This document shows positions 5,490-11,380 of a stretch of DNA of 11,414 bases, one piece after another. The DNA is from Chloroflexota bacterium (GTDB lineage Bacteria; Chloroflexota; Limnocylindria; QHBO01): positions 1-11,414 of the forward strand of contig JAPSGM010000038.1 of the NCBI GenBank assembly GCA_031177555.1. The letters are read 5' to 3'. Below the pieces are notes generated by a model. The model was given only the letters and a program-made list of their open reading frames with translations, was not told the origin of the DNA and made no database searches. Position 1 is the stretch's first letter; the number at the start of each line of letters is the position of its first letter. Made by a program: the position numbers and the translations under genes.

Positions 5490-7154
5490 CTACATCGACG
5501 CCGGCGCGGAGATGCCAAGCAGGCCCAGCGCGTTGGCGATCACCTGGCGGGTGGCATCGGTCAGGGCCAGCCGGGCGCGGGACAGGTCTGCCTCGGCAGG
5601 GTCATCGGACAGGACGCGGCAGTCCCGGTAGAACTGGCTGAAGAGCTGGGCGATCTCGAGGGTGTAGCGCGTCAGCTCGTGGGTCTCGCGCCGCTCGGCG
5701 GCGTCCGCCACGACATCGGGCAGCAGCAGGAGGTGCTTGATCATCGCCTGCTCAGCCGGATGGTGCAGCAGCTCCAATCCCGCCGTGGCATCGGCCTCGA
5801 CGCCGGCGGCCGTGGCGTTGCGCAGGATGGAGCTGCATCGGGCGTGGGCGTACTGGACGTAGTACACCGGGTTCTCCGAGCTCTGGCGCTTGGCCAGCTC
5901 GATGTCGAAGTCGATGCCGGTCGTGTGCGCGCGGGAGCCGAAGAACCAGCGGGCGGCGTCCGGCCCGATCTCGGCCAGCAGCTCGTCCAGGCTGATGAAC
6001 TCGCCGGCGCGCTTGCTCATGCCGATCTCCCGGCCGTCGCGCACGAAGCGGACCCAGGCCATCAGCACCCAGTGCACCGATGAGGGGTCGAAGCCCAGGG
6101 CCACCGCCGCCGCCCGGTTGCGAGCCACCGTTCCGTGATGGTCCTCGCCCCACAGGTAGATCAGCTCGGAGAAGCCGCGGCTGAACTTCTGCCCCAGGTA
6201 GCCGATATCGGAGGCGAAGTACGTCGGCCGGCCGTCGGAACGGAACACGACCCGATCCTTGTCGTCGCCGAAGGAGCTGGAGCGAAACCAGGTCGCGCCG
6301 TCCTCCTCGTAGACGTGGCCGCGGTCACGCAGCTGCTGCACGCCGCGCTCGACCCAGCTCTCCTCGTACAGCGAGCCCTCCGTGGTCCACACGTCGAAGC
6401 GAACGCCCAGGCCGGCCAGGCTCTCCTCGATGCCGGCGCGCACCCTCTCGGATGCCCAGCGGCCCAGGATGGCGTCAGCCTCGGCGCCCGGCGCGGTGGC
6501 CGCGGCCCACAGGTCATCGGGGACTCCAGCGGCCAGATCGGCCACGTACTCCCCGTGGTAGCCGTCCTCGGGGATCGGCTGTCCCGTGCGTCGGGCCAGG
6601 ACCGATAGCCCCAGGTTGCGCACCTGCGCGTTGAAGTCGTTGAAGTAGTACTCGCGCGTCACCTCGTGGCCGACGCTCTCCAGGACGCGGCACAGCAGGT
6701 CGCCGACGAAGGCACCGCGCGCGTTGCCCACCGTCAGCGGGCCCGTGGGGTTGGCGCTGACGAACTCGACGTTGATGCGCCGCGGGTCGTTCACGCGTAC
6801 GCGGCCGAAGCCGTCGCCCTGCGATCGGATGTCCGCCACGCGTCCGGCGATCCAGGCCGGGTCGAGGCGCAGGTTGAGGAATCCCGGCGGCGCGAGGTGG
6901 ACCTCGGCGACGCCGTCCGGCATGCCGAGGTGGCGCTGGAGCGTCTCGGCGATGCGCATCGGCGCGTCGCGGACGACGGGCGCGAGCCGCATCGCGGCGT
7001 TCGAGGCGTAGTCGCCGTGCTCCGGACGCGCCGGCCGCTCGAGCCCGACCGGCGGGAGGGTCGCGCCCTCCGGCAGGCGCAGCTCGCCCTCCGCGATGGC
7101 GGCATCCCGCGCCGAGGTGATGGCGCCGATGAGGGCGTCGCGCAGACTGGCCAT
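5490..7154 (-). CDS. argS: Arginine--tRNA ligase (class I)
   Basis: This 554-residue protein attaches arginine to tRNA-Arg in the cytoplasm (EC 6.1.1.19). The N-terminal tRNA-recognition (Add-1) domain covers about 1-95 (RPEHGDYASNAAMRLA, PPGFLNLRL). The catalytic core starts at NVEFVSANPTGPL; the HIGH-motif position reads TVGN (141-144) followed by ARGAFVGDLL. The KMSKS-loop equivalent is GMSKRAGEF (378-386). RPTYFASDIGY and WGEDHHGTV are typical ArgRS segments. The DALR anticodon-binding domain covers about 433-554 (VQYAHARCSSILRN to the end). Length and domain order are normal. The ATG at 7154 matches the family N-terminus, and a -10 box (TAGAAT) lies 9 nt upstream with no Shine-Dalgarno sequence. 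The oddity is the HIGH motif: other ArgRS have H-x-G-N or T-x-G-H variants, while here both histidines are replaced. The rest of the protein looks intact, so it is very likely functional. Confidence 0.97.
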   Translation of the reverse strand: MASLRDALIGAITSARDAAIAEGELRLPEGATLPPVGLERPARPEHGDYASNAAMRLAPVVRDAPMRIAETLQRHLGMPDGVAEVHLAPPGFLNLRLDPAWIAGRVADIRSQGDGFGRVRVNDPRRINVEFVSANPTGPLTVGNARGAFVGDLLCRVLESVGHEVTREYYFNDFNAQVRNLGLSVLARRTGQPIPEDGYHGEYVADLAAGVPDDLWAAATAPGAEADAILGRWASERVRAGIEESLAGLGVRFDVWTTEGSLYEESWVERGVQQLRDRGHVYEEDGATWFRSSSFGDDKDRVVFRSDGRPTYFASDIGYLGQKFSRGFSELIYLWGEDHHGTVARNRAAAVALGFDPSSVHWVLMAWVRFVRDGREIGMSKRAGEFISLDELLAEIGPDAARWFFGSRAHTTGIDFDIELAKRQSSENPVYYVQYAHARCSSILRNATAAGVEADATAGLELLHHPAEQAMIKHLLLLPDVVADAAERRETHELTRYTLEIAQLFSQFYRDCRVLSDDPAEADLSRARLALTDATRQVIANALGLLGISAPASM

Positions 7155-7163
7155 GGGCGGCCG

Positions 7164-7169
7164 ATTCTA
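7164..7169 (-). promoter_or_regulatory. -10 box of argS, consistent with a leaderless mRNA
   Basis: TAGAAT (five of six to consensus) on the minus strand ends 9 nt before the argS ATG. The intervening CGGCCGCCC contains no ribosome binding site, so transcription probably begins at or next to the start codon. This also shows that argS can be transcribed independently of the upstream small gene. Confidence 0.6.
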
Positions 7170-7188
7170 GCCCCCCACGGCTGGTGAA

Positions 7189-7204
7189 CCCCGCTGCACC
7201 GGGG
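7189..7204 (-). terminator. Weak hairpin after the small membrane-protein gene
   Basis: CCCCG and CGGGG form a 5-bp stem with a 6-nt loop, 34 nt beyond the stop at 7239 and just ahead of the argS promoter. On the minus strand it is followed by TTCACC rather than a true T-tract. It could help end the upstream transcript but is a marginal call. Confidence 0.25.
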
Positions 7205-7238
7205 AGCGGCGCGAGAGCGGGCGGCTCAGGATCGCCGA

Positions 7239-7637
7239 CTAGAGCAGCGTCGTGATGTGGCGGATCGCGATCCGAGTCGCTCCCTCGCGCTCGCGCCGGA
7301 GGTGGCGAGCGCTGCGGCCCAGGATGGCGTGGGCAAGGTACCCAAGGCCGGCGAGAAGGACCATGGCGCTGGCCAGCGCCAGCGTCACCACGGGCTCTTC
7401 CGCGGGGCCGGCCACATCGACGGCGGCCGGCGTGGTGGTGACGGTGGAAACGGCCTCAACCTCGGCCGGCGCCGGCGCAAGCACCCCGGCGACCTCGGTG
7501 GTCGTCGTCGCCTCGGCGGCTGCCGGGTCGGCGGTCATGCCGCTGGCCCAGGCCAGCACGAGGGCGTAGGCAGCCGCCACGACCCCCCACCCAATGACCC
7601 GTGCCGCCGCACCCCGGCGGTCCCTCGATGGACTCAT
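7239..7637 (-). CDS. Small hypothetical two-helix membrane protein
   Basis: The protein has 132 residues from the ATG at 7637, with GAGG 4 nt upstream; a TTG seven codons earlier (7658) is a weaker alternative. Visible features are a basic N-terminus (SPSRDRRGAAAR), a hydrophobic helix at about 14-33, an Ala/Thr/Glu/Pro-rich linker (about 34-81, with TTTTEV and TVTTTP), a second helix at about 83-106 (VVTLALASAMVLLAGLGYLAHAIL), and a basic C-terminal tail (RHLRREREGATRIAIRH). Both termini should be cytoplasmic with the linker outside. I do not recognise a family and name no function. Strand, a hydrophobicity pattern that makes sense as a protein, and its place between a likely terminator and the argS promoter support a real gene, but no conserved motif confirms it. 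It would be a single-gene transcript. Confidence 0.55.
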   Translation of the reverse strand: MSPSRDRRGAAARVIGWGVVAAAYALVLAWASGMTADPAAAEATTTTEVAGVLAPAPAEVEAVSTVTTTPAAVDVAGPAEEPVVTLALASAMVLLAGLGYLAHAILGRSARHLRREREGATRIAIRHITTLL

Positions 7638-7729
7638 GTCCCCTCTTGCCGTCTCCAAGCCTGCATGCAGCGTCCAGGCACAGGACGCGGTCCCCTCCGT
7701 CGGGCTGGGGAAAGCAAAATGCGTGCCGC

Positions 7730-7764
7730 AATCCGGCGGTGGCGCGCGCGGGCACCACCGGATT
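7730..7764 (-). terminator. Probable terminator of the glutamate formimidoyltransferase gene
   Basis: A long hairpin lies just downstream of the TAA stop (4 nt beyond it). AATCCGG pairs with CCGGATT, and GGTG with CACC across one C/A mismatch, giving a 12-position stem and an 11-nt GC-rich loop. On the minus strand a T-rich stretch (CATTTTGCTTT) follows, but only about 8 nt after the stem, so efficiency is uncertain. Confidence 0.5.
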
Positions 7765-7768
7765 GGTG

Positions 7769-8683
7769 TTATCGGTCCCTGGTGAGGCGCAGCTCGAGGG
7801 CCTGATCGACCGAGAAGCTGCGGAGGCCGAGAGCGTCGGCGGCCACCTCCAGCAGTGCGCCGGTGGGCGCCAGGCCGATGAGCTCGCAGTGGTCTATATC
7901 GGTCCCGGCCTCCAGCGCCAGGCGCCGGATCTCCCGGACCGCGCGGCTGATGCCGGTGCGTTCCCAGTCGACGAGGTTCATGCTGACCTGCGCATACCGC
8001 TTTTCGCCCGGGTTCTCGAGCAGGACGCCCATAGCCTGCACGGCCGGCAGCCCGCCCGATGACTCCCGGACGGCGTGGGCGATGCGCTTGGCGACGGACA
8101 GGTCGTCGGTGGCCAGGTTGACATTGAAGGCGATCAGCGGCTTGCGGGCGCCGACCGCGATGGCGCCACCGCGCGGATGCAGTCGCGCGGGGCCGTAGTC
8201 CGGCGCGCGATCGGGGTTGACGCCGATCTCCGCCTTGAGCCCCTCATACTGCCCGCGGCGCACGTCGGCCAGGCGGTGGCGCCCTGGCCGCAGCGCGGCA
8301 TCGCCATAGAGGTAGACAGGGATGTCGAAGCGCATGGCGATCTGCTCGCCGAAGCGGCGGGCGAGGTCCACGCACTCCGCCAGGCGCGTGGTGCCCAGCG
8401 GGACGAACGGCATGACGTCCACTGCACCGATGCGCGGGTGCGCCCCGGCGTGCCGCTCCATGTCGATGAGCTCGAGGGCGCGGCCGACGGCCGCCGTCGC
8501 GGCCCGCACCACGGACTCCGCCGCGCCCGCGAACGTGACGACGCTGCGGTTGTGGGTCTCGTCCCTGGAGAAGTCGAGGACCGCGACGCCGTCGATCTGG
8601 CCGATGGAGGTGACGATCTCCTCGATCACCTCCGGCCTGCGCCCTTCGGAGAAGTTGGGGACGCACTCGATCAGGCTTGCCAC
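7769..8683 (-). CDS. ftcD: Glutamate formimidoyltransferase (formiminotransferase, stand-alone)
   Basis: The protein has 304 residues from a GTG at 8683, giving (M)ASLIECVPNFSEGRR, the standard family start; a longer in-frame start at 8731 adds 16 residues unlike the family. The enzyme moves the formimino group from N-formiminoglutamate to tetrahydrofolate (EC 2.1.2.5), a late step of histidine degradation. The N-subdomain carries VPNFSEG (8-14), DETHNRSVVTF and HAGAHPRIGAVDVMPFVPL (78-96), where H82 corresponds to the catalytic histidine of the mammalian enzyme. The C-subdomain spans about 182-304 (LIAFNVNL, KRYAQVSMNLVDW, CELIGLAPTGAL). The cyclodeaminase half found in animals is absent, as usual in bacteria. 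No other histidine-utilisation gene is in the window. Related formiminotransferases can also use 5-formyl-tetrahydrofolate, so folate repair is an alternative role (known for the family, inferred here). TATCAT 9 nt upstream suggests leaderless translation. Confidence 0.94.
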   Translation of the reverse strand: MASLIECVPNFSEGRRPEVIEEIVTSIGQIDGVAVLDFSRDETHNRSVVTFAGAAESVVRAATAAVGRALELIDMERHAGAHPRIGAVDVMPFVPLGTTRLAECVDLARRFGEQIAMRFDIPVYLYGDAALRPGRHRLADVRRGQYEGLKAEIGVNPDRAPDYGPARLHPRGGAIAVGARKPLIAFNVNLATDDLSVAKRIAHAVRESSGGLPAVQAMGVLLENPGEKRYAQVSMNLVDWERTGISRAVREIRRLALEAGTDIDHCELIGLAPTGALLEVAADALGLRSFSVDQALELRLTRDR

Positions 8684-8692
8684 GGCTCCCCG

Positions 8693-8698
8693 ATGATA
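8693..8698 (-). promoter_or_regulatory. -10 box of the glutamate formimidoyltransferase gene
   Basis: TATCAT on the minus strand (four of six to consensus, TAnnnT kept) ends 9 nt before the GTG at 8683. The bases between (CGGGGAGCC) include GGGGAG, which could act as a Shine-Dalgarno sequence only at a very short spacing. Its position supports the GTG start over the longer one at 8731, because the box would lie inside that longer reading frame. Confidence 0.5.
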
Positions 8699-8751
8699 CG
8701 CGCGGCTGGCGGCGCGGCATGGGCGCGGCATGGCTCTCGCGGCCAGGACCG

Positions 8752-8844
8752 ACCGACTTGCGGGATGTGAATGGTGGTCACGTTTCGCAGGTCGGCGGCT
8801 ACCGACTTACGGGATGTGAATGGTGGTCACGTTACGTCGGTCGG
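8752..8844 (+). repeat. Two direct copies of a 44-bp palindromic element
   Basis: Copies at 8752-8795 and 8801-8844 (49-bp period) match at 40 of 44 positions, with a shared core that includes GGATGTGAATGGTGGTCACG. Each copy is itself a dyad. In copy 1 CCGACTTGCG faces CGCAGGTCGG (9 of 10 Watson-Crick pairs plus one T/G). Of the four differences between copies, two fall on one pair of the dyad (G-C in copy 1, A-T in copy 2), so that pairing is kept. The element lies 69 bp and more upstream of the formimidoyltransferase start. Confidence 0.8.
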
Positions 8845-8939
8845 GTGCCGCCAGCGGGGCACCTTCGGTTTCGATCCACGCTCAGGGACCCGGCGGCTCT
8901 TCCGTTGAACCGCCCCGCGAGTCACTTAGCGCGACCCTG

Positions 8940-8958
8940 ATTCACATATCGCAAGTCG
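8940..8958 (-). repeat. Third, divergent, inverted copy of the palindromic element
   Basis: Read on the minus strand, 19 bases (CGACTTGCGATATGTGAAT) match positions 3-21 of the upstream element with two adjacent differences. The flanking sequence near 8921-8932 (AGTCACTTAGCG) partly mirrors the arm, so this copy also looks like a degenerate dyad. It lies just downstream of the SIS gene stop. Confidence 0.6.
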
Positions 8959-8982
8959 AGCACAGGCCAACGCACCAGCGGC

Positions 8983-10155
8983 CTACGCGTCGGCGGCGGC
9001 GGCCTGGCGGGGATCCTCGCGACCCAGCGTGTCCGGGTTCACGCCGCGCGCCCTCGCGAGGCGCTCGGTGAGCAGCTGCAGCGGAATGGCCGAACCCAGC
9101 GCGGCATTGACCACCCGCGGCAGGCCGCCCACGATCGGGACCGCGGCGCGCCCGGCCGGGGTCAGCTCCAGCGGAAGGTAGTCACCCAGGTCGGCCGCCA
9201 CCAGCGCCGCCGCCGGCATCCCTATCGCTGCAGCCGCGTGCAGGACGGACAGTGCCCGCTCCACCAGCTCGGCATCGCGGGCGTGCGCATCGGTCAGAAC
9301 GAGGACCAGCCCGGTCGAAGCATCCGCGGCGGCGAGGTGGCCGTGCCGGATCGTCTCGAGCCGGTGCGCCGTGGCGGGCAGGTGGGCGCCCTCCTCCACT
9401 TTGAGGGCCAGCTCGCGGGCGGTGGCGTAGTCCACGCCCGAGCCCACGACGACCACCCGCCGGCACCCGGCGAGCGCGGCCGCGGCCTCCTCGGCGGCGG
9501 GGGGATGGTCCGCGGCGTCGAGCAGCCCGCGGAGCGTCACCGGCGACACCTCGGCCCCACCGATGGCGGCGCCAAGCACCGCGGCGGCAACCATTGGCGA
9601 GAGGTACCCGACGGTGTGGCACCAGCTCCGGTCCTGCTCGCCGGTGAGGAGCAGATACTCGGCCAGGGCTGCGCCCGGCGAGCCCGCGCCCACGGTGATC
9701 AGCGCCGTGGCCGCGCCCGCGTCGCGAGCTCGTTCGAGGGCCAGGTTCGTGGCCCAGGTGCCTCCTTCATGCGAGACCGCCACGACCACGCCTTGCGCGG
9801 GCAGCATTCCGGCCAGCTCGAATGCCTGGATCGATGCAACCCGGTCGGCTGGGAGTCCTACGCCGCGCAGCGCATCGGCAAGGACAGCGGCAGCCGCCAT
9901 GGCGGCATGCTCGGAGGTGCCGCAGCCGGTGAACAGCGTCGGTTCGCCCACCGCTGCGGCCTTGCGCATGGCGGCGGCGAGCGCGGACACCGCCGAGGCG
10001 CCAGCCAGGCGGCGGGCGATGCGCTCGGCCAGCGCCGGCTCGGCGGCGATCATCTCGGTCATGGCATAGGGCGGTCCGTCGCGCCACTCGGGCATGGTCG
10101 AGCCCGTCCACGGATCGGGCGCCCCCGGGAGTGGAGCGGAGGGATCGAAGGTCAT
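8983..10155 (-). CDS. Double-SIS-domain phosphosugar-binding protein (GlmS isomerase-like)
   Basis: The protein has 390 residues from the ATG at 10155. Two SIS (sugar isomerase) domains are visible. The first (about 55-195) has FTGCGTSEHAA (75-85) and VSHEGGT (127-133), the phosphosugar-binding loops. The second (about 225-365) has VVVGSGVDYATARELALKVEEG (235-256) and ETIRHGHLA (267-275). The layout matches the isomerase half of glucosamine-6-phosphate synthase. By motif and spacing E255 and H271 align with E. coli GlmS E488 and H504, used for isomerisation and ring opening. The N-terminal glutaminase domain is absent, and I see no lysine matching GlmS K603 in the C-terminal tail (GVNPDTLGREDPR). 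It therefore probably acts as a ketose/aldose phosphosugar isomerase or deaminase, not an amidotransferase. Substrate is unknown. It is cytoplasmic and divergent from the hydroxy-acid dehydrogenase gene with 36 bp between them. Confidence 0.87.
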   Translation of the reverse strand: MTFDPSAPLPGAPDPWTGSTMPEWRDGPPYAMTEMIAAEPALAERIARRLAGASAVSALAAAMRKAAAVGEPTLFTGCGTSEHAAMAAAAVLADALRGVGLPADRVASIQAFELAGMLPAQGVVVAVSHEGGTWATNLALERARDAGAATALITVGAGSPGAALAEYLLLTGEQDRSWCHTVGYLSPMVAAAVLGAAIGGAEVSPVTLRGLLDAADHPPAAEEAAAALAGCRRVVVVGSGVDYATARELALKVEEGAHLPATAHRLETIRHGHLAAADASTGLVLVLTDAHARDAELVERALSVLHAAAAIGMPAAALVAADLGDYLPLELTPAGRAAVPIVGGLPRVVNAALGSAIPLQLLTERLARARGVNPDTLGREDPRQAAAADA

Positions 10156-10162
10156 GGCGCGG

Positions 10163-10184
10163 ATGCTACGCGGGCCGCTACGCT
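10163..10184. promoter_or_regulatory. Overlapping divergent -10 boxes for the SIS and hydroxy-acid dehydrogenase genes
   Basis: On the minus strand TAGCAT (10163-10168) ends 7 nt before the SIS ATG. On the plus strand TACGCT (10179-10184) ends 7 nt before the ATG at 10192. Neither gene has a Shine-Dalgarno sequence, so both mRNAs should be leaderless. A direct repeat GCTACGC (10165-10171 and 10177-10183, 12-bp period) spans both boxes. With 10 bp between boxes, each promoter's -35 region overlaps the other gene's transcript start, so simultaneous use is unlikely. Confidence 0.5.
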
Positions 10185-10191
10185 TCCCGCC

Positions 10192-11319
10192 ATGTCAGAC
10201 CTGCCGCGCCCGCCGGTTCGCGGATTGCCGGTCCCGGACCGGCCGGCCATGGCCGGGTTCGAGCCCGACCTGACGGTGGACCCGAACCTTGTGAACCTGG
10301 ACGATTATGAGCGCGCAGCCGCCGAACGGATCCCGGCCGGTCCGCTGGCGTACTTCACCGGTGGCGCGCTGGACGAGCGGACGCTGCGCGACAACCGCGC
10401 CGCGTTCGACCGACGCCGGATGATCCCGCGGGTGATGACCGATGTGGCCGAGGTCGACACCGGCGTCGAGCTCCTCGGCCGGCGCTGGCCGACGCCGATC
10501 TGGATCGCCCCCACCGCCCTCCAGCGGATGGCGCACCCGGACGGCGAGCTGGCCACCGCCCGCGCCGCCGCGGCGCGCGGCATCACCGTGACCCTCTCGT
10601 CATCAGCCTCCACCGACATGGGCGACATTGCCGAGGCCGGCGGTCCACGCTGGTACCAGGTCTACCTCCTGGCCGATCCGGGCGCGCGCCGCGCCATGGT
10701 CGAGCGCGCCGTCTCGCTGGGCTACGAGGCGCTGGTGATGACCGTGGACCTGCAGCGCCTCGGGCGTCGCGAGCGTGACATCCGCGTGGGGTTCCGCATC
10801 CCGGAGGGCGTGGGGCTGCCGAACATCGCCCGGGCCGCGGGCGTCGGGGACGAGCAGGCGGCCGACGTGGCCTTCGTCAGCCGCCTGACCTGGGACGACC
10901 TCGAGTGGGTCGCCGGCTTCGGCCTGCCGGTCGTGGTGAAGGGGATCCTCCACCCGGACGATGCGCGGCTGGCGGTGGCGCACGGCGCGGCCGCCATCGA
11001 CGTGAGCAACCATGGAGGCCGGCAGCTGGATGGTGCCATCGCCAGCCTGGACGCGCTCCCCGCTGTGCTCGAGGCGGTCGCGGGCCGGGTGCCGGTCCTG
11101 ATGGACGGCGGCGTCCGGCGCGGGACCGATGCGCTGATCGCGCTGGCGCTGGGCGCCACGGCGGTCGGCATCGGGCGGCCCGTGATCTGGGGCCTGGCGG
11201 TCGATGGCGAGGCTGGCGTGGGCCGGGTGCTCGACATCATCACCGGTGAGCTGGAGCAGGCGATGGCGCTCGCCGGCGTGTCGAGCGTCACCGAGCTCAA
11301 CACGATCCGGGTGGTGTAG
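10192..11319 (+). CDS. FMN-dependent alpha-hydroxy-acid dehydrogenase/oxidase (LldD/glycolate oxidase family)
   Basis: The protein has 375 residues from the ATG at 10192. Although the frame is open far upstream, upstream starts would run through the SIS gene on the other strand, and the -10 box sits 7 nt before this ATG. The family oxidises L-2-hydroxy acids to 2-oxo acids with FMN. All key residues of spinach glycolate oxidase have counterparts: Y54 (Y24), Y158 in WYQVYLL (Y129), T184 (T155), R193 in LGRRE (R164), K250 in VVKG (K230), H274 and R277 in SNHGGRQLDG (H254, R257). DGGVRRGTDALIALALGA and VGIGRP form the FMN phosphate site. The residue matching W108 of glycolate oxidase is a serine (S138), so the substrate is probably not glycolate; lactate, mandelate-like or larger hydroxy acids are possible. 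No signal peptide or membrane segment is seen. Electron acceptor (oxygen or a carrier) cannot be told. Confidence 0.93.
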   Translation: MSDLPRPPVRGLPVPDRPAMAGFEPDLTVDPNLVNLDDYERAAAERIPAGPLAYFTGGALDERTLRDNRAAFDRRRMIPRVMTDVAEVDTGVELLGRRWPTPIWIAPTALQRMAHPDGELATARAAAARGITVTLSSSASTDMGDIAEAGGPRWYQVYLLADPGARRAMVERAVSLGYEALVMTVDLQRLGRRERDIRVGFRIPEGVGLPNIARAAGVGDEQAADVAFVSRLTWDDLEWVAGFGLPVVVKGILHPDDARLAVAHGAAAIDVSNHGGRQLDGAIASLDALPAVLEAVAGRVPVLMDGGVRRGTDALIALALGATAVGIGRPVIWGLAVDGEAGVGRVLDIITGELEQAMALAGVSSVTELNTIRVV

Positions 11320-11342
11320 CTCCGTCACGTTTCACACGGAGC
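11319..11342 (+). terminator. Hairpin at the end of the hydroxy-acid dehydrogenase gene
   Basis: A perfect 7-bp stem, GCTCCGT and ACGGAGC, with a 10-nt loop begins at the last base of the TAG stop. It is followed by ATGAATTC rather than a T-run, so it may act as a 3' stabilising hairpin or a weak terminator. Confidence 0.4.
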
Positions 11343-11353
11343 ATGAATTCGCG

Positions 11354-11380
11354 CCGGAGCGGCCCCTGGGCCGCCGCCGG
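11354..11380 (+). terminator. Second GC-rich hairpin downstream of the hydroxy-acid dehydrogenase gene
   Basis: GCGGCC-CCTG-GGCCGC is a perfect 6-bp stem, extended by CCGG/CCGG across a small internal bulge. A mildly T-rich stretch (GTTTGCTCT) follows about 9 nt later. It is a plausible but imperfect Rho-independent terminator; no gene is visible from here to the window end. Confidence 0.4.

Larger units (their letters stand above)
8684..8982. other. Intergenic region rich in dyads between the SIS gene and glutamate formimidoyltransferase
   Basis: No gene is supported in these 299 bp. They hold the formimidoyltransferase -10 box, two direct copies of a palindromic element (8752-8844), a third divergent copy in the opposite orientation (8940-8958), a 6-bp hairpin GGTGCC-N8-GGCACC (8844-8863) and a weaker one GGCGG-N13-CCGCC (8892-8914). 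The density of dyads is higher than in the other intergenic regions of the window. Confidence 0.55.

Noticed and set aside
7594..7805. Plus-strand frames across the gap between ftcD and the small membrane-protein gene
   Set aside because: They cross the ftcD terminator hairpin and both neighbouring genes in antisense, with no ribosome site, -10 box or recognisable motif.
8752..8844. The two direct repeats as a minimal CRISPR array
   Set aside because: The 49-bp period leaves only 5 bp between 44-bp units, so there are no spacers, and no cas gene is present.
9238..10191. N-terminal extension of the hydroxy-acid dehydrogenase to a 693-residue protein
   Set aside because: The extra 318 codons lie antisense over the SIS gene and encode no family sequence. 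The ATG at 10192 has a -10 box 7 nt upstream and gives the normal family length.
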